Assembly (NCBI GenBank): GCA_019055375.1
Contig: JAHQIW010000802.1
Coordinates: forward strand, 118,824-182,823
Length of the DNA stretch: 64,000 nucleotides
From: Parelaphostrongylus tenuis
Lineage: Eukaryota > Nematoda > Chromadorea > Rhabditida > Metastrongylidae
Direction: 5' to 3'
The position numbers were made by a program, and so were the translations under genes. Of the stretch, positions 54,526-64,000 are shown one piece after another (positions within the stretch are counted from its first letter, which is position 1; each line of letters starts with the position of its first letter). Below the pieces are notes generated by a model that saw only the letters and a program-made list of their open reading frames with translations, did not search any database and was not told the DNA's origin.

Positions 54526-55355
54526 CTGCAATAAAAGATAAGCTCTGCACATCACTCTACATCATAGAGTAGAAGATAAGCATTTTGAAAGCAAGATTAT
54601 CGTACACGAAGCATAATGGTATTCCTATCATTGTCCCATAGTATGGTGAGAACTGCTGCTTGAAAATTTTTTCTCCTTAGGTATAAAAAAATCCTCTAAT
54701 AGTAATCGATATACGACCCAAAATAATCTGAGGGTCTCCATTGATGGTGGATGCAGAAAGCGAACTGATCAAAAGAAGTTCTCAAAGCCTTACGATGTAA
54801 CAAATGTGATATCGGGTAATGTAATATAGAATTAGTGATAGTAATAAATGATGATGTTAATAAGGATGGTAACTATTAAACTTTTTCGTGCGAATACAAC
54901 CTGCAACAAAAAATTCTACCGAGAATGACGTCTTCAAATTTCTAACGCTCCATCACGTAAGTGTAGAATAATAGTTATAGAAATACCATCAAAACCCACA
55001 TTATTGTCGATTAAATTCGCCCTAGGCCAACCAAGCCTCTACCTCTGCGGGTCAGGAAGCTGACACTAGAATATTCTAGTAGCAGCTCCCTTCAAGCCAT
55101 AAAACCTTGTGATTCCTATGATGGAGACTTCGGACCATTGTGATAAAGTATTGTAAGGCTTCAATGGGAACCAACTCGACCACCATTAGACAAACTTCGT
55201 GGAGGGAATAAATTCCCCAAATGGCAAAAGAATACGCAAGCATGTCTGGGACATCTTCGACGGATGTGAGACAATGAACCAAATGAAAAGGTTGGGCCTT
55301 CGAAGTATGTAATGATGATATGAGAAATCTGTTAATGAACTACAGGGATAACATT

Positions 55356-56535
55356 TTAATAGCAATAAACCACGGAGAGTACGATAATCAGTGAAACAAA
55401 AAGCCGGACACTCTTTCTTTCCAGCTTTTTTGTCCTCTCAAGGAGTTTTATAAAGCACCTGCACAAAACAAAAATTTTCAATTATTCTCAAGTTGAATGC
55501 AAAATTTTCCAGAAGTTGCCATTCACTTTCTCCTTCTCTTGCTTATTTCACGTGAATAAGCAGAACCGCCAATACGTAATGTCGTCTCAATTGCCTACGT
55601 TCACTTTTTTCACATTTCTTCTATTTTTAATATTCATGGAATGAAATCCCTTGATGAATCGTTTGGGACGATCAAACAAACTGAGGAAAAGCTCGGAGTC
55701 TACATCTGAAATTCTGACAAGGACTAAATGTGTGTCAGAATTCACAGTTTTGCAGAAAACCTGGTAGCAAGTGAAAAACCACTACTCCACATGGAGACGG
55801 CAAATACGTCATTTAACGGCTTGCCAATGTACTAGAGCGGCAAATAATGATAAGACTATTAGGGAACATTCAGCCCAGCCATAGAAATACCAATAAGGGA
55901 GATTGCAATTATGGATACTGACCATGATCACTAGTGCCGATAGGCCGTCAACAAGCCAAAGCCTTCTGAATAAATCTGATGCTCCGCTTAATCCTCACCT
56001 ACATCATCTCTTAATTCACTAACGATCCACAGATCTGGTCAAGCACATGTGAGGCATTTCTTCGCTCTTACCGCAAAGCAGAGCTACTAAATAAGCTGCG
56101 GTAGCCCGAGAGACACCACAACACTATTTTTCTATGTGGTTCTTCACTCTCAAGTGTTTTCATTTGAAGTAACCTACATGAAGCTTTCGTTGAGCCAGCT
56201 CGTATATCTGACCACGCACGGCAGTCTTGAGGTCTCTCTGGAGCATAAGACAAAGAGGTCACTCGTTGAATGTGACCTCGAACGACCAATTATGTAAGTA
56301 CAATGTTGCTTTCCGTTCGTGTTTTCACGACTTTCTATCACTAAAAAGAGACTCAGCATAGTCTTATAACAGACCATGTTATTCTCACATGTTGAAGATC
56401 TTTGGTCATCTCATTTACTGAGTTATTTGAATACATTCAATAGCGTTGATAAGCACTTTCACACCACGTTTGGAATCGCCCTCAATCTGCTGTCGTACTG
56501 TGTAGGTTATGGCTAAGATACCGTAAATAATAAGT
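55356..56535 (-). CDS. Two linked exons of a putative membrane protein (partial)
   Basis: Exon 56535-56419 (acceptor ttcag, donor GTAAAT) and exon 55458-55356 (acceptor tgcag) join in phase 2 to give about 72 residues. The first exon starts hydrophobic (LIIYGILAITYTV) and continues polar with RQQIEGDSKRG. The second has a charged stretch (LLERTKKLERK), then a hydrophobic run (LFVSLIIVLSVVYC), then a TAA. The pattern of two hydrophobic segments around a basic loop fits part of a polytopic membrane protein, but no family motif is visible. Either the TAA is the true end and this is a separate gene, or an internal donor leads on to the gene at 47-54.5 kb. No 5' exon was identified with confidence. 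Confidence 0.4.
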
Positions 56536-56913
56536 CTGAATAGTGAGATGATGCCGCGATTTGACGAGTAAAAAAGCTGCAACTATAGTAAAAGGGAGTG
56601 ATAGAATCTTTTTGTCAAGATAAAACAATAGATAATTAAGTAAAGGCGCTCAAATTCAAAAAAATTAGATTAAAAGTGATTTAACATCAAATAAGTCGAC
56701 AATTTAACACGCGTTCATCGCACTATGATAACAAAGTCTTATTTGTTTCTAACTTTACACGAGATAATCTACCTGCTAATAACCGATCTCAGAGATCCTG
56801 TTTTTTTCCGTTAATCCTGCTCTTCCTGAGAAGCAGGAACAATCGTTCGTAAATTGCCTGATTGTTTCACCTCAAGATATAAAGGACAAATTTCTCTACA
56901 TTGATCAGCTCTC

Positions 56914-57345
56914 CTAAGAAAAGCTACTCATCTTCGCTTTCACGAGGTGTCGTAGGAATAAGTAGACCGATTTTTCCATCCTATGCAATGAGTTAGATGA
57001 CCTAAGCGGTGTCAATAGTACATAAATTTGCTGCTGACGACCATGAAGCCACAACGAACTTCTCTTATAAATGTAATTAGTGCGTATCTCATTCACCCAT
57101 ACTAGGAAATGTGAAGGTTTAGAGTTTACGACCACCAAGTGACACTTTTGCACGTTTCCTTCATCCGCTCTTCTTTCTGATTCTGGATATCCAATCCAAG
57201 AGTTATTCAATTTCCAGAAGTAGATCATAATATTTGCCCAAGCATTCCCATTACTATGTAAAATAATACAAAAAGGCGTCGCTTCCGCCATGACTTTGCT
57301 GATAAAGCTTATGATATCATCTGTTGTTCGAAGAGCATGGCGCAT
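56914..57345 (-). CDS. Unrecognised 143-codon open frame
   Basis: An uninterrupted minus-strand frame from ATG at 57345 to a stop at 56914, unusually long for this AT-rich sequence. It could also be an internal exon: an acceptor-like site (tttatcag) lies just before the KVMAEATPF segment and a donor-like GTATGG follows the SKPSHFL segment. The content is mixed, with no signal peptide and no motif I recognise. It lies upstream of, and on the same strand as, the partial membrane-protein exons at 55.4-56.5 kb and may belong to that gene. It may equally be chance. Confidence 0.25.
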   Translation of the reverse strand: MRHALRTTDDIISFISKVMAEATPFCIILHSNGNAWANIMIYFWKLNNSWIGYPESERRADEGNVQKCHLVVVNSKPSHFLVWVNEIRTNYIYKRSSLWLHGRQQQIYVLLTPLRSSNSLHRMEKSVYLFLRHLVKAKMSSFS

Positions 57346-57349
57346 GGCT

Positions 57350-58260
57350 TTGAATGACGTTATGACTCATGTGTTTCGTCATAACGAACTCTATCGTAAA
57401 AAAAGAATGACATACGAGAGCGACAATGTGAATGCCAAGTCACATAGACATCAGTATTAAGGAGAAAATTTTGATATAAACATGTAGCAAGAGAAAAATG
57501 ATAGAAGCGAGAAAAATGAATATGTCAAGGAGATAAGAAAAGACGAGGTTAATTTAGTTATTTGTTTAAAAAGGGAGTGGATGGCGATCAGCGTTGAAAA
57601 CGAACTTTATCATACACTCTTCCGGTTGATTTCCGTTTCTCGTGTACTGCACATATCCAGGAGAATTTCACGGTCGTTTTAGGACTTCTTCACATATCAC
57701 CACCGTATGGTCTTCAGTCATTCGTGGATGGATTTTTATGCGCCGCCACACTGTTCATCTTTTGACGTCACTGTACCGCTACTCAGTTGTGCAATGTGAA
57801 CTGTGTTGACTCTCAACACATTGCGGTTTACGTTCATCATCATCATTCATCGTAACTGAATATTAGCAAAATATGTTCAGTAACGTTATTGACAGAGAAC
57901 AAACGACTTTTACGAAAAGGCACTATAATTCGATCTCGAACTCTCTACGAAAAGGAACTCAAATTTTATCTATACTGGAGTAATCTATGAAAAGTTATGC
58001 ATAAAAGTAATTCTTCATACACAAAGAGCATAAAAAATGAGATGAATTCGTTTCGAGTCGATAGCAGTATACGTTTTTCGATATTTTGAACCAGAAATAA
58101 AAGTATGGACTAGAACTTCTCAAAAATTTCCTATGTAGTTGAACGAAAATCTCAGAGGCCGTTTACATCAACGTGGTCTCGTAGATGTTTTTTACGCTTT
58201 CATGATATCATCCGAACATCTATCAGCCCAAAGGAGTGTTCTCATAAGAACAAAGAGCAA
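57350..58260. other. Spacer with weak coding-like segments on minus
   Basis: Around 57560-57690 the minus strand reads a short protein-like stretch (SPGYVQYTRNGNQPEECM) bounded by stops. No splice partners were found. Confidence 0.3.
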
Positions 58261-58264
58261 ACAG

Positions 58265-58405
58265 CTAGGACGAGAGCAGAACAGAATCGCTCCAGGGATC
58301 AGGACCTCCCAGGATGACGAAATTCGTGGATTCTTCGGTCACTGAAAGCTGGATGACCATTGGTGGTGGTGGTGGAAGATGATGCATAGGATGTTCTGGA
58401 TTCAT
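58265..58405 (-). CDS. Small coding-like frame with a polyproline stretch
   Basis: A minus-strand frame from ATG at 58405 reads MNPEHPMHHLPPPPPMV, then a polar segment (SVTEESTNF), and ends at TAG after 46 codons. The frame is open further upstream through RPTFDEL to about 58465. It may be a 5' exon of a minus-strand gene; a donor-like GTGACC follows IQLS. No partner exon could be fixed, so this is only a candidate. Confidence 0.2.
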   Translation of the reverse strand: MNPEHPMHHLPPPPPMVIQLSVTEESTNFVILGGPDPWSDSVLLSS

Positions 58406-58489
58406 CCTGAGCTCGTCGAACGTGGGTCTTTCTTCAGTGCCATCATTTTCTGAGCAATGTGAGAAGACTTCGGGATGTCATCACATCAA

Positions 58490-58830
58490 TAGCGATGGGG
58501 TCGCACACGGGGTGGTGCAAGTGGCGATAGCCCCGACGCGACCCGCTGGCTCGACTGGCGGCGGCGCAAACACGACGACGACAGTACACGCTCTGGTCGT
58601 CACGTACCTCCCGTCGAGCCGTCACCGTCTCCATGCGCCCACCATCTGCGACTCGTCGACAAGAGCGCCCTCACGCCATGGCTCTACCCCCGCGTCGAGA
58701 CGTCGCTCCGAGTAAGCTCGCGACACTCACGTCGTTCGTCATCTGCGGCAATCGACGCCAGTCCATGGTGTACGTCATCATCCGCCGCCAGCCGGCCGGC
58801 CGACCGACCGACCCATCCACCAGCCGACCA
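58490..58830. other. GC-rich, CpG-rich island
   Basis: Much richer in G+C than anything else before 60 kb, with many CGAC, GCCGGCC and GTCGTC-type words. Open frames exist on both strands (97 codons on plus, 63 on minus) without recognisable motifs; low stop density follows from composition. It directly precedes the CRE-like tandem array and could be a promoter or a first exon. Confidence 0.4.
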
Positions 58831-58832
58831 CC

Positions 58833-59275
58833 GACGTCATCAGCTCGATTTCCTCGCTATTACGATTGTTCCTCTCAAAGTACGATAGCTGAATCAATCT
58901 CTCCTGGTGAGCGGAGTTCCGATAGACCGACGTCATCACCTTGATTTACTCGCCATTGTGTCAGGACGTGTTCTTCGCCGATAGCTAAATTAACCTTTGC
59001 TGGTGAGCGGAGTCTCGACCCGACCGACGTCATCATGTCAAATTACTCGCTATTGTGTCAGGTAGACCGTTCCTTGCAAGATACGATAGCTAAATTGACC
59101 TTTCCTGGTGAGCAGAGGCCCGATCAATCGACGTCATCAGCTTGGTTTATTCGCCACTGTGTCGGAGCGATTGTTCCTCGAGGATAGCTAAATTAACCTC
59201 TGCTGGTGAGCGGATCCCAACCGACTGACGTCATCAGGTCGATTTACTCGCTATTGTGTCAGGAAGATTGTTTCC
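58833..59275 (+). repeat. ~100 bp tandem array with CRE-like core, about 4.5 units
   Basis: GACGTCATC recurs at 58833, 58929, 59026, 59130 and 59227 (period 96-104). Each unit also has a TTTACTCGCTATTGTGTCAG-like block, GATAGCTAAATTAACCT and TGGTGAGCGGA. In the last unit the core is TGACGTCA, the full consensus cAMP response element. Units are diverged, so the array is old or selected. Confidence 0.85.
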
Positions 59276-59459
59276 GCAACATTGACCTCTACTGCAGCTG
59301 TAGACAACATTCTACACAGCATAACGAATGTTGTCTACCTCTTCTCAGGTGTGAATCATCGACTTATGCGCCGCGATCAAGTATTTTCATGAAGAATTTT
59401 TTTTGTTTCACCGCTTTTAGCGGCGGTATGACAATAGAGACATACCCAATGATCTCGAG

Positions 59460-59565
59460 TCATATTCAAAACTTTTGCATCAGGCGGGTCTCGAATCTAC
59501 ATCTCATCCTATCCGTGAGCGCGTGCTCTGACTCGTTGCACTCTTGACGCCTCTTCCGTTTACCA
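59460..59565 (-). repeat. tRNA-derived SINE-like family T2 copy
   Basis: Minus strand: AAGAGTGCAACGAGTCAGAG head, GATTCGAGACCCGCC B-box-like, ATGCAAAAGTTTTG tail. Confidence 0.5.
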
Positions 59566-59579
59566 CCCTTTCTTCCAGC

Positions 59580-59715
59580 ACGGGTTGGAGCGCGCGCTCC
59601 TGGATAGGGTGACATTCGGGTTCAAGTCCGCTTGATGCGAAAGTTTTGCACATCACTCTACATCACAGAGTATATCTATAAATCAAAGTGCCGCTAAAAG
59701 CGGTTAAATGAAAAA
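59580..59715 (+). repeat. tRNA-derived SINE-like family T2 copy
   Basis: GGGTTCAAGTCCGCTTGATG B-box region, tail TTTTGCACATCACTCTACAT and GTGCCGCTAAAAGCGGTTAA. The A-box is lost. Confidence 0.55.
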
Positions 59716-59960
59716 TTCTTTTGATCATCATTATCCCATATCTGTCAGCGTGACTGGATTCAGTGTCGATGACCGACTTCCATGGCCAAGCCGTTGACGG
59801 TTGGTTGCTGGCAGATAGATGGCGTTGTAGCGTAAAGTGGAGAGCAAAACGAAAACCAGTTGTACAGGTTAGAGCACGCGTTCCCGGATCTGGTGAGATC
59901 TGGACTCGAGTCCAGCCTGACGCGAAAGTCATGCGCATCACTTTGCATCACTGTGTAAAT
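59715..59960 (+). repeat. Composite T2 element, plus copy
   Basis: Linker CATATCTGTCAGCGTGACTG and CGTTGACGGTTGGTTGCTGG, head AGTTGTACAGGTTAGAGCAC, B-box-like GGACTCGAGTCC, tail TCATGCGCATCACTTTGCAT. Same order as at 40.5 and 48.1 kb. Confidence 0.55.
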
Positions 59961-60469
59961 TCTTATGTATTCTTTTCTCGTAAAGTCTATGTGTGTTGTG
60001 CTCAAAAGACGGGTGAACTTTCGATGCACTTCAGGTACTATTTATTGTAATTGCAGAAACACTCTCGTGACTGTCAAAACTCGAATAACCTTTCTTTGTA
60101 CTTATAAAGTTAGTCACACAACTGTGCTTATTTTGATGAATGAACTTTTTCAAGTGAAGTAATTGTAGGTAACTCCATCCTTAGCTTCAGCTTTGTTCTT
60201 CTCTGACCATAAACCCACTCCTTCGTGAAATGAATATAGGCAGCCGCAAGTGAAATCTAGGCTCTCTTCCGCTTGGATGTTCACTCAACTGTTATTGCGA
60301 TGTCTCCACTATCTGTAATCCTATATACCCTAAAGCTGGTGTTGAAGTGTAGTTGTAGAGATTAACGATAATGAGAAGAGCCTCGATACAGAAGCAACTA
60401 TTTCGAGTCCCACGTGACGAAATCAACTCATACAACACAAACAACCTAAAAACAAGAAAAACCCATTAC

Positions 60470-63400
60470 AGCAAAAAACCCACCCCCCCCCCCGACACCA
60501 GTGAACCCCCCCCCCCCAAACAACCACAATCTACCATTGAAATTCTCGGTGCTACAAAACTCCCAGACGCTCCCCCACCAACAACCCGGAACTGGGACGT
60601 TAGGTTTCGATGTCTGCAGTGTTATTAATACGTACAAAAGATTTTCACTGTAGCGGAAGCACGATTGTTTAACAGAAAGCGGAAAGTCATTCCGACCAAA
60701 TCTCAACCCCCCCTCCACAACTACCCACCCCCCGCAAGCGCCCCCCCCCGTGAAGTACTTACACCAAAATGACTCCCAGACCTTAGATGCCTAATCACCT
60801 TTGACCAGATGTTATGATGGAACCCCCCCGGCCGATTCGACCTTAGGCAGTACGGAAAAAAATGTGTTTAACGGACAGTTGTTTTGACCGACCACAAACC
60901 CCCCCCCCCCCCCCCAGTTAATACTAAGTATACAGAAGACGTATTACACAAAAGTGTTTGACATTGGTTGTGTGCTCCTCCGATGGATGTTTGATATGGG
61001 GTTGAACGAGAGAGAGAAGCACGGGCAAACCATGAAGAGACGGAGAAGGACGGTGGGACAGATACGAGAGAGTTGTCGCGATCTTCGACCCACCCCCCCC
61101 CCCTCCACGGACCCGACTCCAAGTCCAACTTCAAGGGGTCGATATCGTCAAATTGTGCTCGCCACCGTAGATTTGTTTTCGCCCCTCCCTCCCAAACCAC
61201 AGTATCTGTTAGCTCCACATACACCTCCTGCCCTGATGTCTGAACCATGAGCCCAATTCCGGCTGAGTCCACCCACCTCGATTACTCAGTTAGGTCTATC
61301 GCAAGGGATAACCTGTCTCTACTCATCCACACATAGCGCGCGTTTAACCCCTTAACCACCGAAACCTTGAATCCCCTCTACCGGGGTTCTGGGCGTTTAA
61401 CACCAGCTTTTCTATTTTCCACGCCGCACGCTACATTCTGCATCGTGCATCTTTCCTCCCCCCCCCCCCCCCCCTTTCTATAGCAACCTTTTAAAAGGTC
61501 AACACAGTTGCGTGTCGTTATTTCGCTCCGCCTTAAACTACCCGACCCATTTCTGTTTCATCTACATAGCCCTACCTTCCCTACAGTAGGCCTGACAGCG
61601 ACTCTTCTATTGATGTATATCTTCATCCCCCCCCCTAAAACTGAAAGATTGTGCTATAAACGGTTGGTCTACATGTAGCAAACCCCCCCTTAGTAAGAAA
61701 GAGCCCTTGATCGTTATATTTCTAATAGGATTTGCGTTGAAACATCAAGGGGGGGAAAAAGGAAAAATCTACACCCCCACACTTGTTGATGACCGGCAGA
61801 ATAGGAGTCACGCCCGGCAGTTACAGACTAGGGAGTATCCGTTTTCTATTTACGCATCAACTAAAGGGAGTTCCTAACTGTTGCGTTTTGACAACCTCGA
61901 AAAATTAACACAGGTCGCTGTGTCTTTCCAAGGTACTACCATTTTTTTTTGAGTTTTTTATCTTTTTTTTTATTTCGCCACCCGTGAATGGAATATGAAA
62001 TTTTTGTGAAGGGAAGATTTTTGGTTTGTTGAAAACAAGAAATTTCCAAAAACTCCACTCAGGCATTACATTTGCCCCATCCAATGGCTTCTTGTTCTTT
62101 ACTTCCTCTTTGGCGTGGTTGAACGGCATTTAGTACAAGAATTATCCCGGACACAAAAATTTCCCTTCTACGCCAATTTCCGGTTATCTATTGCTACTAT
62201 CGCTAGTAGCTTCAGCTGTGATGTCTGCAGCTAGTGTTGACTCCATTCCCTTTCAACCACCTATTGAAACACCACCATGCTCATAGCGCTTTTTTTTTCA
62301 ACACCTCTCCACCAGATATTTGTACAGATTTTAGTATATATTACCAGCCTCCTCCGTTGATCGACGTTCCCCTCTTCCCTAATCCGCTTCTTTTTAATTT
62401 CTTTTTTTTAAACCCCTTGCTTTGGGCTGGGGTGCTTCGGTTTAGAATAATTTTCATTCTTAGAGCAACAAACCAAAAATTTGACTACCTAACAATAATT
62501 AGAGAAATTTAGAGAGGTATATCGAAAAAACCCGTTCGCAGAGGCATTTCGCCCACATAACTTACGAATCTATAATACTTATATGTAATGATGCCAGTCC
62601 CCACTTCAAGGAACCTCTAATTTGAGGGGAAACTAATGATTTTACGAAAATATCGGCCCATCGCGCAAATAATCAAAAAACCCCAACCTCAGACCGCAAC
62701 GGACAATGTTTGGACGGTATGCAATACAAAAAATCGAAACACAAATATTTGAATGGAACTGGAAAGCATCCATTACATTAATACGAACGCCATTATAATA
62801 AATAGTCTAAAACCTCATTCACCCCCAAAACAGAATGTTATAAACAAGGCCAGAGACATTACTTTACTCTCCCTCCCCCCCCCACCCCTACTAGGTTGTC
62901 TTTCTTGAAGTACCAGAGTACAATTAAACGTTTCCGGCGACCATGAGCTAAAATTAGGATAGTCCGGATTTCTCTCGGAACAATACCTCCCCCCGTACAT
63001 TAATCCACCAGAGAGAGCAGGGGTTCTTATTTACGAGATCTTCCTCAATCTAATGTTATCAAACGGCGCAGATAACCCCCCACCGATCACTCAAGAGGAA
63101 GTTTGGAGTTATTTGACCAGATCTTTCTTGCAGGGGGAACCCAGTCGCCGATTTAACTTCAATTGAGGCGATCCAGCGGTACAGGCTCCACATGAGTCTT
63201 GGGGGGGTGGGGGAAAAAAAAGGGGACAACCAGGAAACAGCGTAGAAAAACAAAGGCCGCCAACGTGGATACAAACCCGACTCTCACAAAATATCGCGCT
63301 CGCGGGTTATATCCGAATTTACGTATCCTATATCATCACGTGTCTCATCCCTAGATAATTGGTAGATATTCCCATTAACCGTCGATCGGTTTCTTGCTAC

Positions 63401-64000
63401 GCATGCCCGTTTATCGGTTCAAGGGGGGTTTACCCCCTAAAGAGGTGTTTTGGTTCAGTCTAAATGCCATGTGAACGCCCTTATTTACAAATAAAAAAAC
63501 TAAAAAAAAAAACTCAAAAAAAGGGTCACCTTGATTTAACTCTCGCACACCAGAGAAGAAAGAGGAGGGGACCGGAAATCAAAAATCACAGATTCCGATC
63601 ACTCGGTTTTTGATCAGAGACAGTACAGAAAGGTGTGCCCGGGCATAACAAAATGGCCAAATCACTTTATGGGCCGATATGATTCTGGGCCGAACTCCCT
63701 GAGGATTCGGGAGACACAAATGAGTTTAACCAGAGGGTCTTCGAAGAATTGCCATGAAGACGGCTGGCGAGAAAGTGTGAGGTCGGTCACGGTTGCCACG
63801 ACGCAAGGTAGCGGTCCCCCTCCCTACGCACCCATATCTGACACGGAGCTTCATGTGTCACCACGCAAGAGCCCCTGACCTGCAGCAGGGGGGGACGGTG
63901 GGTAGTGGGGTACCCCCGCGACTCCCCTACCGGACAACATGAGCTCGGACGCGACCCCCCCCTGCCCTCTCCGCCACCACAACTCGCAAGCCGACGTGAG
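60470..64000. other. Texture change: many poly-C runs, none of the local repeat families
   Basis: C runs of about 9-17 bases occur near 60483, 60507, 60899, 61085 and 61458, with further C or G runs near 61626, 61750, 62875, 63200 and 63955. Such runs are absent from the first 60 kb. None of the tRNA-derived or mariner families appear. Several modest open frames cross it, none recognisable. It may be an error-rich contig end, a chimeric join or foreign DNA. Confidence 0.5.

Noticed and set aside
55076..55282. 68-codon minus frame between exons of the minus-strand genes
   Set aside because: No acceptor or donor in the right phase. Its composition suggests a dispersed repeat.
58422..58944. 97- and 103-codon plus frames as genes
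   Set aside because: Low stop density is expected from high GC; no motif and no splice context.
1..64000. CRISPR arrays, rRNA genes, phage or bacterial operons
   Set aside because: No regularly spaced repeats with unique spacers, no rRNA-like blocks and no Shine-Dalgarno-led gene strings. The two main genes are intron-rich and eukaryotic.

Overview
The window looks like nuclear DNA of a nematode, most likely a clade V strongylid of the hookworm type. It is AT-rich, intron-rich on both strands, has TTTCAG-type splice acceptors, and is full of short tRNA-derived repeats and mariner debris. There are no prokaryotic features. The species call is inference. The two main gene models were built by hand by joining exons in matching splice phase.

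Layout. 1-7 kb: decayed repeats, a mariner-derived foldback element, MITEs and tRNA-derived SINE-like copies. 7.08-15.43 kb, minus strand: a complete 14-exon GDA1/CD39 nucleoside phosphatase (apyrase) of 543 residues, with all five apyrase motifs and a membrane anchor at each end. 15.6-35.6 kb: repeat-rich, with one internally deleted mariner that keeps its ends, two mariner transposase relics, a duplicated ~0.7 kb repeat and several unrecognised open frames. 35.69-45.37 kb, plus strand: an 11-exon LAT-type (SLC7/AAT) amino-acid transporter light chain of about 487 residues. 47.1-54.5 kb, minus strand: the 3' part of an unrecognised gene in five phase-consistent exons; two further phase-linked exons lie at 55.36-56.54 kb. 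58.4-59.3 kb: a GC-rich island followed by a ~100 bp tandem array with a CRE-like core. 60.5-64.0 kb: a stretch of different texture full of poly-C runs, without the repeat families seen elsewhere; possibly low-quality or chimeric sequence.

How the genes relate. The apyrase would hydrolyse nucleoside di- or triphosphates in the secretory-pathway lumen, which supports protein glycosylation. The transporter would work at the plasma membrane, disulfide-linked to a 4F2hc/CD98-like heavy chain. Nothing in the window links the two functionally. Most of the rest is introns and spacers that have collected at least three tRNA-headed SINE-like families, TA-flanked mariner derivatives and a TTAA-flanked piggyBac-like MITE. 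I saw no rRNA gene, CRISPR array or confident functional tRNA.
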